Positions 40,106-50,180 of a stretch of 64,000 bases of DNA are shown here, in pieces (positions within the stretch are counted from its first letter, which is position 1; each line of letters starts with the position of its first letter). The stretch is from Luidia sarsii. Its lineage: Eukaryota; Echinodermata; Asteroidea; Paxillosida; Luidiidae. Location: the NCBI GenBank assembly GCA_949987565.1, contig OX465116.1, positions 15,936,234 through 16,000,233 on the forward strand, in the 5' to 3' direction. A program made the translations under genes and the position numbers. The notes under the pieces were generated by a model that saw only the letters and a list, made by a program, of their open reading frames with translations, did not search any database and had not been told where the DNA came from.

Positions 40106-40726
40106 CTATTTGTTGAATAGGTTCAACATCCCAGCAATATCGGCATACTCCGTGACTTCTTGAGTCGAGATGATGTCTTGCTCAGCTGTCTGAGCAACGG
40201 GAAGAAGATCCACTTGAATGTACGACACCTGTCTCCGTTTTCTGGAGGCTGTTTCAACAGTTTTGGGGTGAGTTTCCTGCGGAGTTACAAATGGTTGCTC
40301 GTCCTCTTGGTTCTTGACAGAACAGTCTTTCTGATGCGAGAAATCCGAAGACATCTCCACCTCAGCAGTCTCGTCCTGGATCGGGTCGGCCTCGTCAGCA
40401 AATGGAGTATCCTTCCTCCAAGCATTTGCACATTCTACGAGCCTGCTTTGTCTTCCTGAGAGAGAGTCTAGTTCCGGCTTCGGTGGTGTATTGGATGCGT
40501 CATCTTCCTCGTTATGCGACTGTCCAATCTCGATCTCACCTCGTTTACTTCGATACTTCAAACAGTAAATCAAAACGGCAAAGATGATTATTATCAGCAG
40601 CACTGGGGCACCTGTCGCAAGAATAATTCTCCATGGTTGTCTCAGGAGCCACTGAAGCACAATATGTAGTGTTCCTTGAGTAGTTGATGTAGGTACACTT
40701 TGATCTGTGCTATTATCAGGCTTCAT
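40106..40726 (-). CDS. single-pass membrane protein with ITIM and ITSM in the tail
   Basis: 206 residues. A 30-odd residue N-terminus without a signal peptide carries an N-glycosylation site (N5-S-T). Next is one hydrophobic segment (about 34-56, containing VLLIIIIFAVLIYC), then KYRSKR, so the positive-inside rule puts the C-terminal ~150 residues in the cytosol. The acidic tail has a PPKPEL proline motif. Near its end are V167-S-Y169-I-Q-V172, which fits the ITIM consensus (V/I/L/S)xYxx(V/I/L), and T192-E-Y194-A-D-I197, which fits the ITSM consensus TxYxx(V/I). The tyrosines are 25 residues apart. In vertebrates such pairs recruit SH2 phosphatases. By layout it resembles a transmembrane adaptor (SIT/LAX-like) or the tail of an inhibitory receptor; I cannot assign orthology. 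The ATG follows an in-frame TGA three codons upstream, and a TATA box lies 55 bp upstream. If the ATG is not used, this could be the last exon of a larger receptor. Confidence 0.72.
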   Translation of the reverse strand: MKPDNSTDQSVPTSTTQGTLHIVLQWLLRQPWRIILATGAPVLLIIIIFAVLIYCLKYRSKRGEIEIGQSHNEEDDASNTPPKPELDSLSGRQSRLVECANAWRKDTPFADEADPIQDETAEVEMSSDFSHQKDCSVKNQEDEQPFVTPQETHPKTVETASRKRRQVSYIQVDLLPVAQTAEQDIISTQEVTEYADIAGMLNLFNK

Positions 40727-40780
40727 TGTAGATCAGGTGGCTTTTTGGCTCCAAGTTAATGTCTCAGGACTGGGTTTTAT

Positions 40781-40788
40781 TTTATATA
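40781..40788 (-). promoter_or_regulatory. TATA box of the ITIM/ITSM gene
   Basis: TATATAAA followed by ATAAAACCC on the minus strand, 55 bp upstream of the ATG at 40726. At the usual ~30-bp spacing, transcription would start near 40750, giving a short 5' UTR of about 25-30 nt and supporting an intronless 5' end. Confidence 0.5.
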
Positions 40789-42279
40789 CTCTCTATCTAA
40801 ACCCAGATAATAAGTGTTCATTTATGAACTGTGCTGTTGGTAAAGACAAAGCTGTAGACGTGTTCGTGAAGGCGAGGCGATAATACAATTACGTGACTAC
40901 TGCCATGCAATGCCTCCGCCCTGGCTGTGTTCTTTCGCTGAAAGCACGCAACAAAAATAGGAAATACTTTCTCTTTCGACACCGGCCTTTGTCTTTCACT
41001 CTCTACAATAAGATGATCAGCACTGGGATACATGTCGCTACCTTTTATGTTCTTGCTCACAAAATTTAATGTGAGTCATTTACTGCCTTGAATTCGAAAC
41101 GAGTCATTTCATTTCCTAACTGGCTTTCTTTTTCTTGATTACAGGTGAAACCAGGAAAATGAGATATAAAAAAGGCACGATCTATTCAGAACGTGTTTCC
41201 ACGTATAGCACGCTATTGGCAGGTAATATTGTTTGAATAGGTTTTTACGTGTCTGTGACCGTCAGGAATTAAATCTAATCATGAATAATCCCGCGCTTTA
41301 CTCGACAGAATGCCGACAAGAAGGAATAACCGTTATAAACAGATGCTCATTTAGATGTGCATTGTTAAATGCCAATTCAAATCAAATATGAGTAGCGCCG
41401 GTTACATGCATGCACTGAATGGTTTATGTGCCGATCTATTTTACTTGGAAAGTTTAGATGCATGCTTAAATATAGCTTGCATTTTCATGCAGTGGAGAGT
41501 TAATGGGTCCATGTAGTCGACGCGCTCTATTAGCCCCTTTCCCTCCCTTTTTATGCCGCCAATTTTAGGACATTTTTCAGCGCACGATTTCTGAAAAAAA
41601 ACCACGCAAAATAACATGCGAGTATAAACTATGACGTGGCTGCAGATAACTGCTGCGTACAATGTTACCCGATAGCTGGCCTTACCGATCGCTGAGGTTT
41701 CGATTAAGAATGATGTCGCCATTGGTTGCTAACACAAAGTAGTTTTTACATGAGATAAATAAATATAACGCAAACTTGTCCAATGAGCTGTTAGCTTCTA
41801 GTTATGATATAACTTCACTGACATGGGATTGGCAACGAAATTGACATTGAATCAATGAGATATTTGATGTGAGTTAATGTTTGATTGCATCAAGCCGAGA
41901 GAGGGCGCACTATGAAAATTATTGGCTTAAAGCCTGTTCTTATAGCTAGGCCTACAGCTGTATACGTTATTAGTGACTTGATCGCTGACGTCTTCAGGCA
42001 AAGACTACGGACTGCTCGCTGTGGATGCTAGCAAGCAGGCATTCCAATTAAATTGGTAAAGGAAGAACAATACATATTGACCTGTCATTCTACCTAAGAT
42101 TCAGACTAACTCTGAGCAGCTAAGTATAGCCTAAGGAAACATTGTCAGAGTAACTTTGTCTCTAATTCGCCAGGATTGATGATAGCACTTACTTGAAATG
42201 TTTATGGAGCTCACTGTCGTAGATGAGACTTATAGCTATAGAGGTATGTCCTAGAATAAAGTTTACCCCAAGCTCTCTA
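40789..42279. other. intergenic, no supported gene
   Basis: Upstream of the ITIM/ITSM gene on its strand. Small frames only, and no exon with an immunoglobulin or lectin signature was recognised. Confidence 0.45.
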
Positions 42280-42294
42280 ATTGTTTTGTTTCCA

Positions 42295-42874
42295 AAATTT
42301 AGTGGGCCTGACGTTTCGATCCTAGCAGGACCTTTCTCAAAGGCAAAGTGACAAGGACAAAACAGATACATGTACACGAAGGCAGGGGGAGAGAGTGAAT
42401 AGGACACGGATGAGAAACAGAGGACAAAGAGTGAAGCTGGTAGGGAGAGATCAAAGGGAAGGGCAAGGGGTAGGGTAGGGATTAGTGAGAGGAGGGGGAA
42501 AGATCAAAGAGAAGGGCAAGGAGTGGGGTAGGGATTAGTGACAATAGGGGGAAAGGATCAAAGAGAGAAGTGTGAAAGACTGAACACAAAAGAAGGATTA
42601 TCAGAAAGCTGCATGGTGTTAGTCATTACCCTCCTGGATGTTGAGACCATGTGGTTGAATAGTCCGAAGACGCTTCATCCACATTTTCTCACGGCTAAGA
42701 CGGACAGCATTACTACGGTGACCAAGTGATTCTATGCCCAGTACACTCATATCTGATATCGAATGATCAGGGAGATTGAAGTGATACCCAACAGGGGTGT
42801 CCATTTTACCGGTTTTGATGGTAGATGGTAGATGGTAGACCTATGGCCATAGATTGGTAGACCTATGGCCATAG
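42295..42874 (-). mobile_element. 5'-truncated Penelope-like retroelement, 580 bp
   Basis: Bounded by a perfect 15-bp direct repeat ATTGTTTTGTTTCCA at 42280-42294 and 42875-42889, the target-site duplication. On the minus strand it runs from a CCATCTACC-type simple repeat and two copies of a palindrome (CTATGGCCATAG), through a C-terminal coding piece, to a purine-rich 3' UTR. That UTR holds ~53-bp imperfect repeats (AGATCAAAG at 42448, 42501, 42555). The 3' end carries the GCCTTTGAGAAAGGTCC and GATCGAAACGTCAGGCCC signature shared with the small copies elsewhere in the window. This copy ties those small repeats to a coding retroelement. Confidence 0.82.
42619..42825 (-). pseudogene. Penelope-like ORF, C-terminal GIY-YIG-region fragment
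   Basis: The frame reads GYHFNLPDHSISDMSVLGIE, then RLSREKMWMKRLRTIQPHGLN and a stop. The spacing HF-x4-H followed by RE-x-x-W-x-x-x-L-x-T-x-x-P-x-G-L-N is, from my knowledge of the family, typical of the end of Penelope-like proteins, downstream of the GIY-YIG motifs. Reverse transcriptase and the GIY/YIG motifs are missing because the copy is 5'-truncated just upstream of KTGKMDTPVG. Not functional on its own. Confidence 0.8.
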
Positions 42875-43007
42875 ATTGTTTTGTTTCCATTGAGAAAATT
42901 AAGATTGAAGCGATTGTAGGCCTATATAAAATTTGAATCAAAGTGAACGAGCTCTGTTCATTTATCTTCAGCACTTTTGTTGCTCAGGACATTGCAACCA
43001 ATTAACC

Positions 43008-43957
43008 AAATCATACGATACAGCGTTTCCCCGGCTGTGTGTATAGGAGATTTGTGCATACAAAATCACACGATACAGCGTTTCCCCAGCTGTGTGCATT
43101 ATGTATAGGAGATTTGTGCATACAAAATCACAAGATACAGCGTTTCCCCGGCTGTGTTTACTATTTATTGGAGATTTGTGCATACAAAATCACACGATAC
43201 AGCGTTTCCCCGGCTGTGTGCATAAAGTCAAGGAGATTTGTGCATACAAAATCACAAGATACAGCGTTTCCCCGGCTGTGTTTACTATTTATTGGAGATT
43301 TGTGCATACAAAATCACACGATACAGCGTTTCCCCAGCTGTGTGCATTATGTATAGGAGATTTGTGCATACAAAATCACACGATACAGCGTTTCCCCAGC
43401 TGTGTGCATTATGTATAGGAGATTTGTGCATACAAAATCATACGATACAGCGTTTCCCCGGCTGTGTGTACTATTTATTGGAGATTTGTGCATACAAAAT
43501 CACATGATACAGTGTTTCCCCAGCTGTGTGCATTATGTATAGGAGATTTGTGCATACAAAATCACACGATACAGCGTTTCCCCAGCTGTGTGTACTATTC
43601 ATCGGAGATTTGTGCATACAAAATCACATGATACAGCGTTTCCCCGGCTGTGTGTACTATTTGGAGATGTGTGCATACAAAATTACACGATACAGCGTTT
43701 CCCCGGCTGTGTGTACTATTTATTGGAGATTTGTGCATACAAAATCACATGATACAGTGTTTCCCCAGCTGTGTGCATTATGTATAGGAGATTTGTGCAT
43801 ACAAAATCACACGATACAGCGTTTCCCCAGCTGTGTGTACTATTCATCGGAGATTTGTGCATACAAAATCACATGATACAGCGTTTCCCCGGCTGTGTGT
43901 ACTATTCATCGGAGATTTGTGCATACAAAATCATATGATACAGCGTTTCCCCAGCTG
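43008..43957. repeat. 62-bp satellite with mixed unit types, ~15 copies
   Basis: Core GATACAGCGTTTCCCC(A/G)GCTGTGTG, a variable middle, then GGAGATTTGTGCATACAAAATCAC, period 62 (first unit 55 bp). Middle variants are CATTATGTATA, TACTATTTATT, TACTATTCATC and CATAAAGTCAA. A three-unit order (TATTTATT, TTATGTATA, TATTCATC) occurs near 43450-43640 and again near 43710-43890. All three plus frames are largely open, producing long spurious repeat peptides. Confidence 0.97.
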
Positions 43958-44935
43958 TTTTCTTCAAGACCATGGATGTCCAATAAAAAATGTTCCGTTT
44001 ACAATTTGAGATTTCTGTTTTTACCCAGTGCCAGTGAAATACTGGTTTAACACTGTCCAAAGGCAGCAGATACACCAATCAAAGGACAAAGTGGAAAACG
44101 CTCTCAAATCCTCAGTCGAAACATTTGTGATCAGATACAATGAGCAACATTTCATTCATTTTATTAATAGAAAAAAACACTTTTTAATGTTTTTACAAAA
44201 GGGGCAGAGTGCAGAAATATTTCAAACTTCTTTCTAACTTAAAAGACCCAAATGCAAATGTTTCAATCCATGCAGGATCTTTCACAAAGGAGGAAAGATT
44301 TTACTGGTATCCAAACATTAGGTCCTTTAGGTTTTTGAAGGGATATTTGTCTGTGGTTCTTTTTTTATCAATGCGCGGTTATTTGGAGGTTTTAATTTAG
44401 AGAAATGTTAAACTATTTAATAACAATTTATGTAATTTCTTATTGAAGAAACCCAGCATTGGTCAGTTGTTGACGAAATTAGTTTAGCTAAGGTAAAATA
44501 TACCCATACGTTGGTTTTTGTTTATAGTTGTAACTGATTGATATGGCGTTGCTTATTTCTAATCTAATTCTAATCCTTCCAAGTGCGTCTACTGCTGTTG
44601 ATTACATGGCCCATGCAGCGATGTAGTTTGACCAACAAGTGACATGTCAGCATCCTCAGTCACTTCTATCTTATGTTGAGAATTATTGATGGTTCCTGCA
44701 GGCAGTAGGCAAAGCAAGGTGACTAATTTTACACGGCTGAATTTCAACCTCATTGTTTGTAATTATGTAAATAAAGTTCCTTGAACTCAACTAAATTGTC
44801 CTTAGCCTGAGGTATTATTGATGTATTAAATGGGGTACATGTGTAAATTCTGCACATACAGTACATGAACAATGGGTATGGTTATGGTAACAACTTTTGC
44901 AGTAATCCATCTAGCTATCCCTTTAGACAATCACT
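43958..44935. other. intergenic, no supported gene
   Basis: AT-rich, short frames only. AATAAA at 44770 is not attached to any recognised gene. Confidence 0.4.
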
Positions 44936-45005
44936 GACGGGCCCGTTTTCATTCAGATGTAAACAACCAATTGTTGTAAATCTCGGGGATCACATGCAAA
45001 GTGAA
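44936..45005 (+). repeat. dispersed repeat, copy 1 of 2
   Basis: GGGCCCGTTTTCATTCAGATGTAAACAACC is matched by CGGCCCCGTTTCCATTCAGATGTAAACAAC at 58705. The similarity continues weakly (GTTGTAAATCTCGGGGAT against GGTGTAAAGTTCGGTGAT). Confidence 0.7.
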
Positions 45006-45070
45006 ATAAATAGAGGGGGAAATATGACTGAGAATGTTTGAACAAATTGTGAAAAATAGCAAATGAATCA

Positions 45071-45153
45071 TTGACTGGACCGCGACCGGGACTCGAACCC
45101 GAGACCTCTGGTTTTGCGTACCAGCGCTCTATCCAGCCCTTAGATGGCGCCCT
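45071..45153 (-). repeat. tRNA-derived SINE, best-preserved T-arm
   Basis: The minus strand has stem CTGGT/ACCAG around ACGCAAA, then CTCGGGTTCGAGTCCCGG, a perfect B-box GGTTCGAGTCC and T-arm, then GGTCGCGGTCCAGTC. The loop ACGCAAA most resembles tRNA-Cys (GCA) but lacks U33, and the D-arm is missing, so it is not a tRNA gene. Lies about 100 bp upstream of the possible start of the modular gene. Confidence 0.75.
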
Positions 45154-45159
45154 TCATGA

Positions 45160-46879
45160 AACATCACCTAGTCTTTGCCGTGTGGGGGCACCAGTGATAT
45201 GTGTGCCATGTCTCACTGCTCCGTCGACCTGAGTGCGTATCTTTGATTGTATGTACGCGGTTCACTGCACTCCGCTGTCAGATTTCAACGAGGCAACACG
45301 TCAACGCGTGTAACTACACAGCACTTTGCCAGTAGCGTACTGTGGGGCACAAGCTTTGAGGCTAAACGTGCCTGCACTCAATGGCGGTTGTCATATGATC
45401 TGGACAGTCTTTTGCAGCCATTGTTGGCCCTTGGGTGACAGAAATATTAGGCCTGAGGCTGTTTTTATGAGTGGAGCTTCGCCTTCAAGTCGTGGAACAG
45501 TGGACTGAACTTCGCCAGTAGTTCGCTCACAGTCACAGTTGGGCGTTGGCTTTGAGGCTACGATATGTGTACTTGATGGCTGTTGCCATTTTGGCCCTTG
45601 GCTGAGTGGACGTCCGGGCCCGAAGCTGTTGCTGTTAGTGGAGCTTCATCTTGGCAGAATTACGACAACCTTCTTCACTTCTCAAGCAAGACAGAATCTG
45701 CTGTGATAAGCCATTGGAACTTGTCTCACGAAGGTAAGTGGGCGATTTCTGCACGAACCTTTTATCTTCAAATCGCGCGCCAAAAATATACCCCCACAAT
45801 TAAACCCCAAATGGCCGATAAAAAGCTATTTTTTTGGACTGCTGCTGCAGGGCCTACAGTGTAGGCCTAACTTCCCAAATTCAACAAAATGACAAATTTC
45901 TGAAAACAGCTTTGGCTTGCTGGACAGTGAATTCTTTCATGTTTCGTACCGAAACCCCGAACGCTTTTTCCAAAATAATTTGCATATCAAAAAAGTGTTA
46001 GCCAGAGCAGCATGCGCCCTCTATTTTGTAATATTGTTGAATAATGAGGAGCATTCTTGGTAGATCTATTCTGAGGGCAAGTGGCCTTTTATCCAAGGCG
46101 TATTGTCAGGAAATTTAAAACAATTCCTTTGGTTTTCATTGGTAGAGGTGAAAAATCCCAGTGCACATAGCCTATATCACCCCTTGGTCTCGGGTGATAA
46201 CTCGGCTGGGAGGCTTAATTTATTGTTTAAGTTAATAAAAAGCAACTCATTAATTACGTGCATATTAATTAGCAGTGGGGGTAAATTACTTCCGATGCCT
46301 TTTATGGACTTTTCTGAAGAGTTCTCACACAGAAAAGCAATGACCTGCTTGCTCAGTACTCCAGTATGCATTCACTGCATGGGCATGGGCATTATTTGGT
46401 ATTATTGTGCCCCACCTCTTACTAGACCGAGGTAGGTCGTGAGTGACCTCGGTGTGACCACGACCATGCCAACACACACAGGGTGTGTGGTAGCAGCCAG
46501 GCAAGGACAGATTAGTACCCTAGCTAGTCTAACCCTATTAAACGTAAACAGACGCCATTGCTAAGGATGTCCTATATAGGAGGGCTGGTCTGAGGTCTAT
46601 TTTGACGGAATAGGCTAATTAATAATTATGTTCCACCTTAAACCAAGGGATATACCGTGCATGTATTGACGTGCTTAATTCTCTACTAAATGGGTTACGC
46701 CTCAGGGTTAACGTTAAATTAATGCGCAAAATAAATGCATGTAAATTTAACATTTTATTGCTGAAAAATTGACATTACGATACTTGGGTTGTGTAAGAAT
46801 GCAAATGATTCCCTACTCTTTGTAAAATGCAATGCTTGATAAGTTATGCAGTGATGGGATTTTTTTGTTTTAATTTTAG
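45160..46879 (+). other. possible 5' exon and first intron of the modular gene
   Basis: A strong donor-like site, CACGAAG|GTAAGT, is at 45731-45738. Upstream lies a divergent internal duplication of about 130 bp (TTTGAGGCTA near 45355 and 45549, GGCCCTTGG near 45426 and 45593, AGTGGAGCTTC near 45472 and 45637). Frames here (up to 93 residues) are not recognised. This may be a 5' UTR exon spliced to 46880, but that is inference. 46190-46870 shows nothing clear. Confidence 0.35.
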
Positions 46880-46986
46880 CATCCCCTTGAAGGTTCTACA
46901 GACAACCATCCCAGACGATGCTCAAATAATTGGAGTGAGGAAAATATTGCAGTGAATTACAATGCTCCTGATGAGGTCAAATTAAG
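46880..46986 (+). CDS. exon-like module D', upstream divergent copy
   Basis: Begins after TTTAATTTTAG and ends at TTAAG|GCGAGT, a possible GC-AG donor where the sister copy at 56804 has GTGAGT. Frame 1 is open throughout (HPLEGSTDNHPRRCSNNWSE and on to APDEVKLR). Frame 2 matches other copies (LKVLQTTIPDDAQ) but meets a TGA. The copy at 56702-56804 is clearly homologous, including the start of the following intron. The competing frames make coding status uncertain. Confidence 0.4.
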
Positions 46987-47368
46987 GCGAGTTTTTGCCT
47001 TGTAAGAAAGAATATTTGTCATCTTCAAATTAAAATTAATTTTTTTAGCCTGCTTTGTTTTGTTTTTTTCATTTAAGTTTCTGACTTGTCCTATCCAGTA
47101 GGTTCTATGGAGTTCAATGTACAATTTTACTTCCAGAATCAGTGTGTTTATAAATCTTCCATCAAACCTGGACTAAATCACAAAATCTTGCACTTCCTCC
47201 ACTGTCCCTGCCCTAGAACAATTACCTGACAAACCCGTTCCACAGCAGTAGTGTCTGTACATACTTTTGATTGATATCCACTCGCCTTTTTGCCCAATTT
47301 CGTATCTAAACCCAAACTATGAAATCCATCCCAAAATTGTCAGCCTTACATTCTCATCTCTTATCCAG

Positions 47369-47429
47369 TGGTGCCGACGGGATTCTGACAAGAGCCAAAG
47401 AATGGAAGAGACTCATTATTTCTTCTCAG
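47369..47429 (+). CDS. exon-like module C', upstream divergent copy
   Basis: After the acceptor-like TCTCATCTCTTATCCAG. The frame reads SSGADGILTRAKEWKRLIIS across the junction region, matching LSSGANMILTRAQEEKNLL in the ~1.08-kb units. It ends TTCTCAG|GTTTTA. Conservation of the peptide across divergent copies is the main evidence that this frame was coding. Confidence 0.4.
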
Positions 47430-47502
47430 GTTTTAAAATAAAGATTGAAAAATTGTACAATGCTTGAAGAGCGTTGTAAACTAAAACAAAGACCTCAACA
47501 CT

Positions 47503-47543
47503 TAAAATTCAGTGGGACTTTGATCCTAGCCTTTCTCAAAGGA
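47503..47543 (-). mobile_element. decayed Penelope-like 3' end
   Basis: AAAATTCAGTGGGACTTTGATCCTAGC followed by CTTTCTCAAAGG, a short deletion-rich version of the family signature. Confidence 0.5.
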
Positions 47544-48158
47544 ATTTTTTGTCAAAGGAATTTTGTGTGTGACATTGATTCTTTGTAAATCGCCAGAAAG
47601 TGGTATACATTACATATGCCTCAGGGGGTAGTAGAGGTACATAAAAACTGCAGATGACCCCCTCCTTGACCAAGTGGTTCTCTGAACACGGTCTGTTATG
47701 GGTCTTACAATGTAAGATGCTTTCAGACTAGGTCATGTATAGCGGGTACCTCTACCGCACTCCTCAAGTGCGATGGGGATACGGGGGGAGGTGTGTGATG
47801 GGATAGGGGGAGGGGTGTGGCCGTGTGATGGGGTAGACAACTTGTATTTGAGTCTCATCTCTCAGGTCCGAGTCCTAGACATGAGTCTATCATGACTTGT
47901 CAGCAGCTCTAGCATTTAATCTTTTTGTTCTCGAGGTCATGTATTGTGGGTAGTTCAGCCTCTATCTTAAGCTTGTGATCGTCATTCAGTTGGCTGGTTT
48001 GCCCCAAGTGGCTGAATTTCTTTAGAATAGACTATGTGTAATGGCAAATTTATGTAAATTGCCAAATAATTATCGGCGTTCCTTTTTTCATATCCCATGA
48101 TCCTTGTGATTTCCCCTGGCTCTCTACAGTTGCAACTGTACACTGCTTCACAGTAATG

Positions 48159-49735
48159 ATAATCTACAAAATGATACTTTGTAAACCAACGCTGTGGTTG
48201 ACAGTCAACGTGACTGTCAAATCAAAATTGTGTTTGCGATTTTTTCTTCACTGTGTAAGCATGGATCTCCTAAATGAAAAAGGTTTAAATGATTCTGTGC
48301 TTACATTGGCAAAAATAGTAACAAAAATTACAGAAATGGTGAATTTAAGGTAACTAAATGATAATCTACAAAATGAAAGAATATTCTGTAAACCAACCCC
48401 GTGGTTGTGCAGTCAATGTGATTGTGAAATAAAATTTGTTATTGTGATATTTTGCTTCACTGTGTGAGCATGGATCTCCTAAATAAAAATGGTTTAAATG
48501 ATTCTGTGCTTACATTGGCAAAAGATAGTAACAAAAATCACAGAAATGGTGAATTTAAGGTAACTAAATGATAATCTACAAAATTAAAGAATATTCTGTA
48601 AACCAACCATGTGGTTGTGCAGTCAATGGGACTGTCAAATTAAATTTGTTATTGTGATATTTTGCTTCACTGTGTGAGCATGGATCTCCTAAATGAAAAT
48701 GGTTTAAATGATTCTCTGCTTACATTGGCAAAAGATAGTAACAAAAATTACAGAAATGGTGAATTAAAGGTAACTAAATGATAATCTATAAAATGAAAGA
48801 ATATTCTGTAAACCAACCCTGTGGTTGTGCAGTCAATGTGACTGTCAAATTAAATTTGTTATTGTGATATTTTGCTTCACTGTGTAAGGAAGGATCTCCT
48901 AAATGAAAAAGGTTTAAATGATTCTGTGCTTACATTGGCAAACATTAGCAACAAAAATGACAAATGGTTGATTTAAAGTAACTAAATGATAATCTATAAA
49001 ATGAAAGAATATCCTGTCAACCAACCCTGTGGTTGTGCAGTCAATGTGACTGTCAATTAAATTTGTTATTGTGATTTTTTGCTTCATTGTGTAAGCATGG
49101 ATCTCCTAAATGAAAAGTTTTAAATGATTCTGTGCTTACATTGGCAAAAAATAGTAACAAAAATGACATAAATGGTGAATTTAAAGTAAATAAATGGTAA
49201 TCTACAAAATGAAAGAATATTCTGTAAACCAACCCTGTGGTTGTGCAGTCGATGTGACTGTCAAATTAAATTTGTTATTGTGATTTTTTGCTTTACTGTG
49301 TAAGCATATGGATCTCCTTATTGAAAAAGGTTTGAATGATTCTGGGCTTACATTGGCTAATATTTGTAACAAAAATTACAGAAATGGTGAATTTAAAGTA
49401 ACTAAATGATAATCTACAAAATGAAAGAATATTCCGTAAACCAACCCAGTGGTTGTGCAGTCAACGTGACTGTCAAATCAAATTTGTTATTGTGATTTTT
49501 TTCTTCACTGTTTAAGCAAAGATCTCCTTATTGAAAAAAGGTTTAAATGATTTTTTGCTTACATTGGCAAATATTAGGAAAAAAATGACAGAAATGGTGA
49601 TTTAAAGTAACTAAATGATAATCTACAAAATGAAAGAATATTCTGTAAACCAACCCAGTGGTTGTGCAGTCAACGTGACTGTCAAATTAAATTTGTTATT
49701 GTGATTTTTTGCTTCACAGTGTAAGGAAGGATCTC
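48159..49735 (+). repeat. ~209-bp tandem array, each unit with one exon-like segment
   Basis: Eight units start with ATAATCTACA at about 48159, 48361, 48571, 48781, 48990, 49198, 49408 and 49618. Each has a T-rich tract, GCTTCACTGTGTRAG as acceptor, then CATGGATCTCCTAAATGA and GTGAATTTAAG|GTAACT as donor. In copies 2 (48469-48559) and 3 (48679-48769) the 91-nt segment is open as MDLLN(K/E)NGLNDSVLTLAKD and on to RNGE(F/L)K. Copy 1 has lost one base. Copies 4-8 carry a start change, frame breaks or truncation. 91 is not a multiple of three, so joining neighbours would shift frame; alternative inclusion is possible. Confidence 0.85.
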
Positions 49736-50180
49736 CAGCCTCATCCATACGTCAAAAATCTTATATATAAATAATTATTTATCCTTCCGAGCTGCCGGGG
49801 TTAGACACACATACCCTGCTTCAAAGCAGTATCAGACAACAAAGAGAAATAAAGTAAGGACCCCAAAGAACATGTCCAATGTTATGTGTCACTTCACTTA
49901 TTGAGGTCATTCTCCACTTTGAAATGTTAGTTTTCAGACTCAATAAATGTAGGTTAGGGTTTGTAAAAATGAATTGAAATAAGCTTAATCTTTTTAAGTT
50001 CACATTAAACAAAAAGAGTAGGTCATTTCAAAGACACAATAAGAGGAGGCTGAGTTAGTTGGACTGTAGAGGAAAAATTCTCAGTCTCAATTATTGAGGT
50101 CTTTGATGAGTAGAATGCCCAGCTCTTGCTGGACCTTATTAGTCAATCTCAGATTGATGTGAGTGTGAATGGTGGTGTGC
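49736..50180 (+). other. spacer between the two exon-module arrays
   Basis: No exon-like unit recognised. The last 209-bp unit is cut off at GGATCTCCAGCCTCATCC (about 49728) and unique sequence follows up to the first ~1077-bp unit. Confidence 0.5.

Noticed and set aside
43039..43876. Repeated MYRRFVHTKSHDT-type frames
   Set aside because: Three-frame reading of a 62-bp satellite; the non-triplet period argues against coding.
43008..43957. CRISPR-like array
   Set aside because: Regular spacing, but the variable part is a handful of repeated variants, not unique spacers, and the context is animal DNA.
45071..45153. Functional tRNA gene
   Set aside because: Good T-arm and anticodon-like stem, but no D-arm, no U33, and three similar copies with a shared non-tRNA tail.
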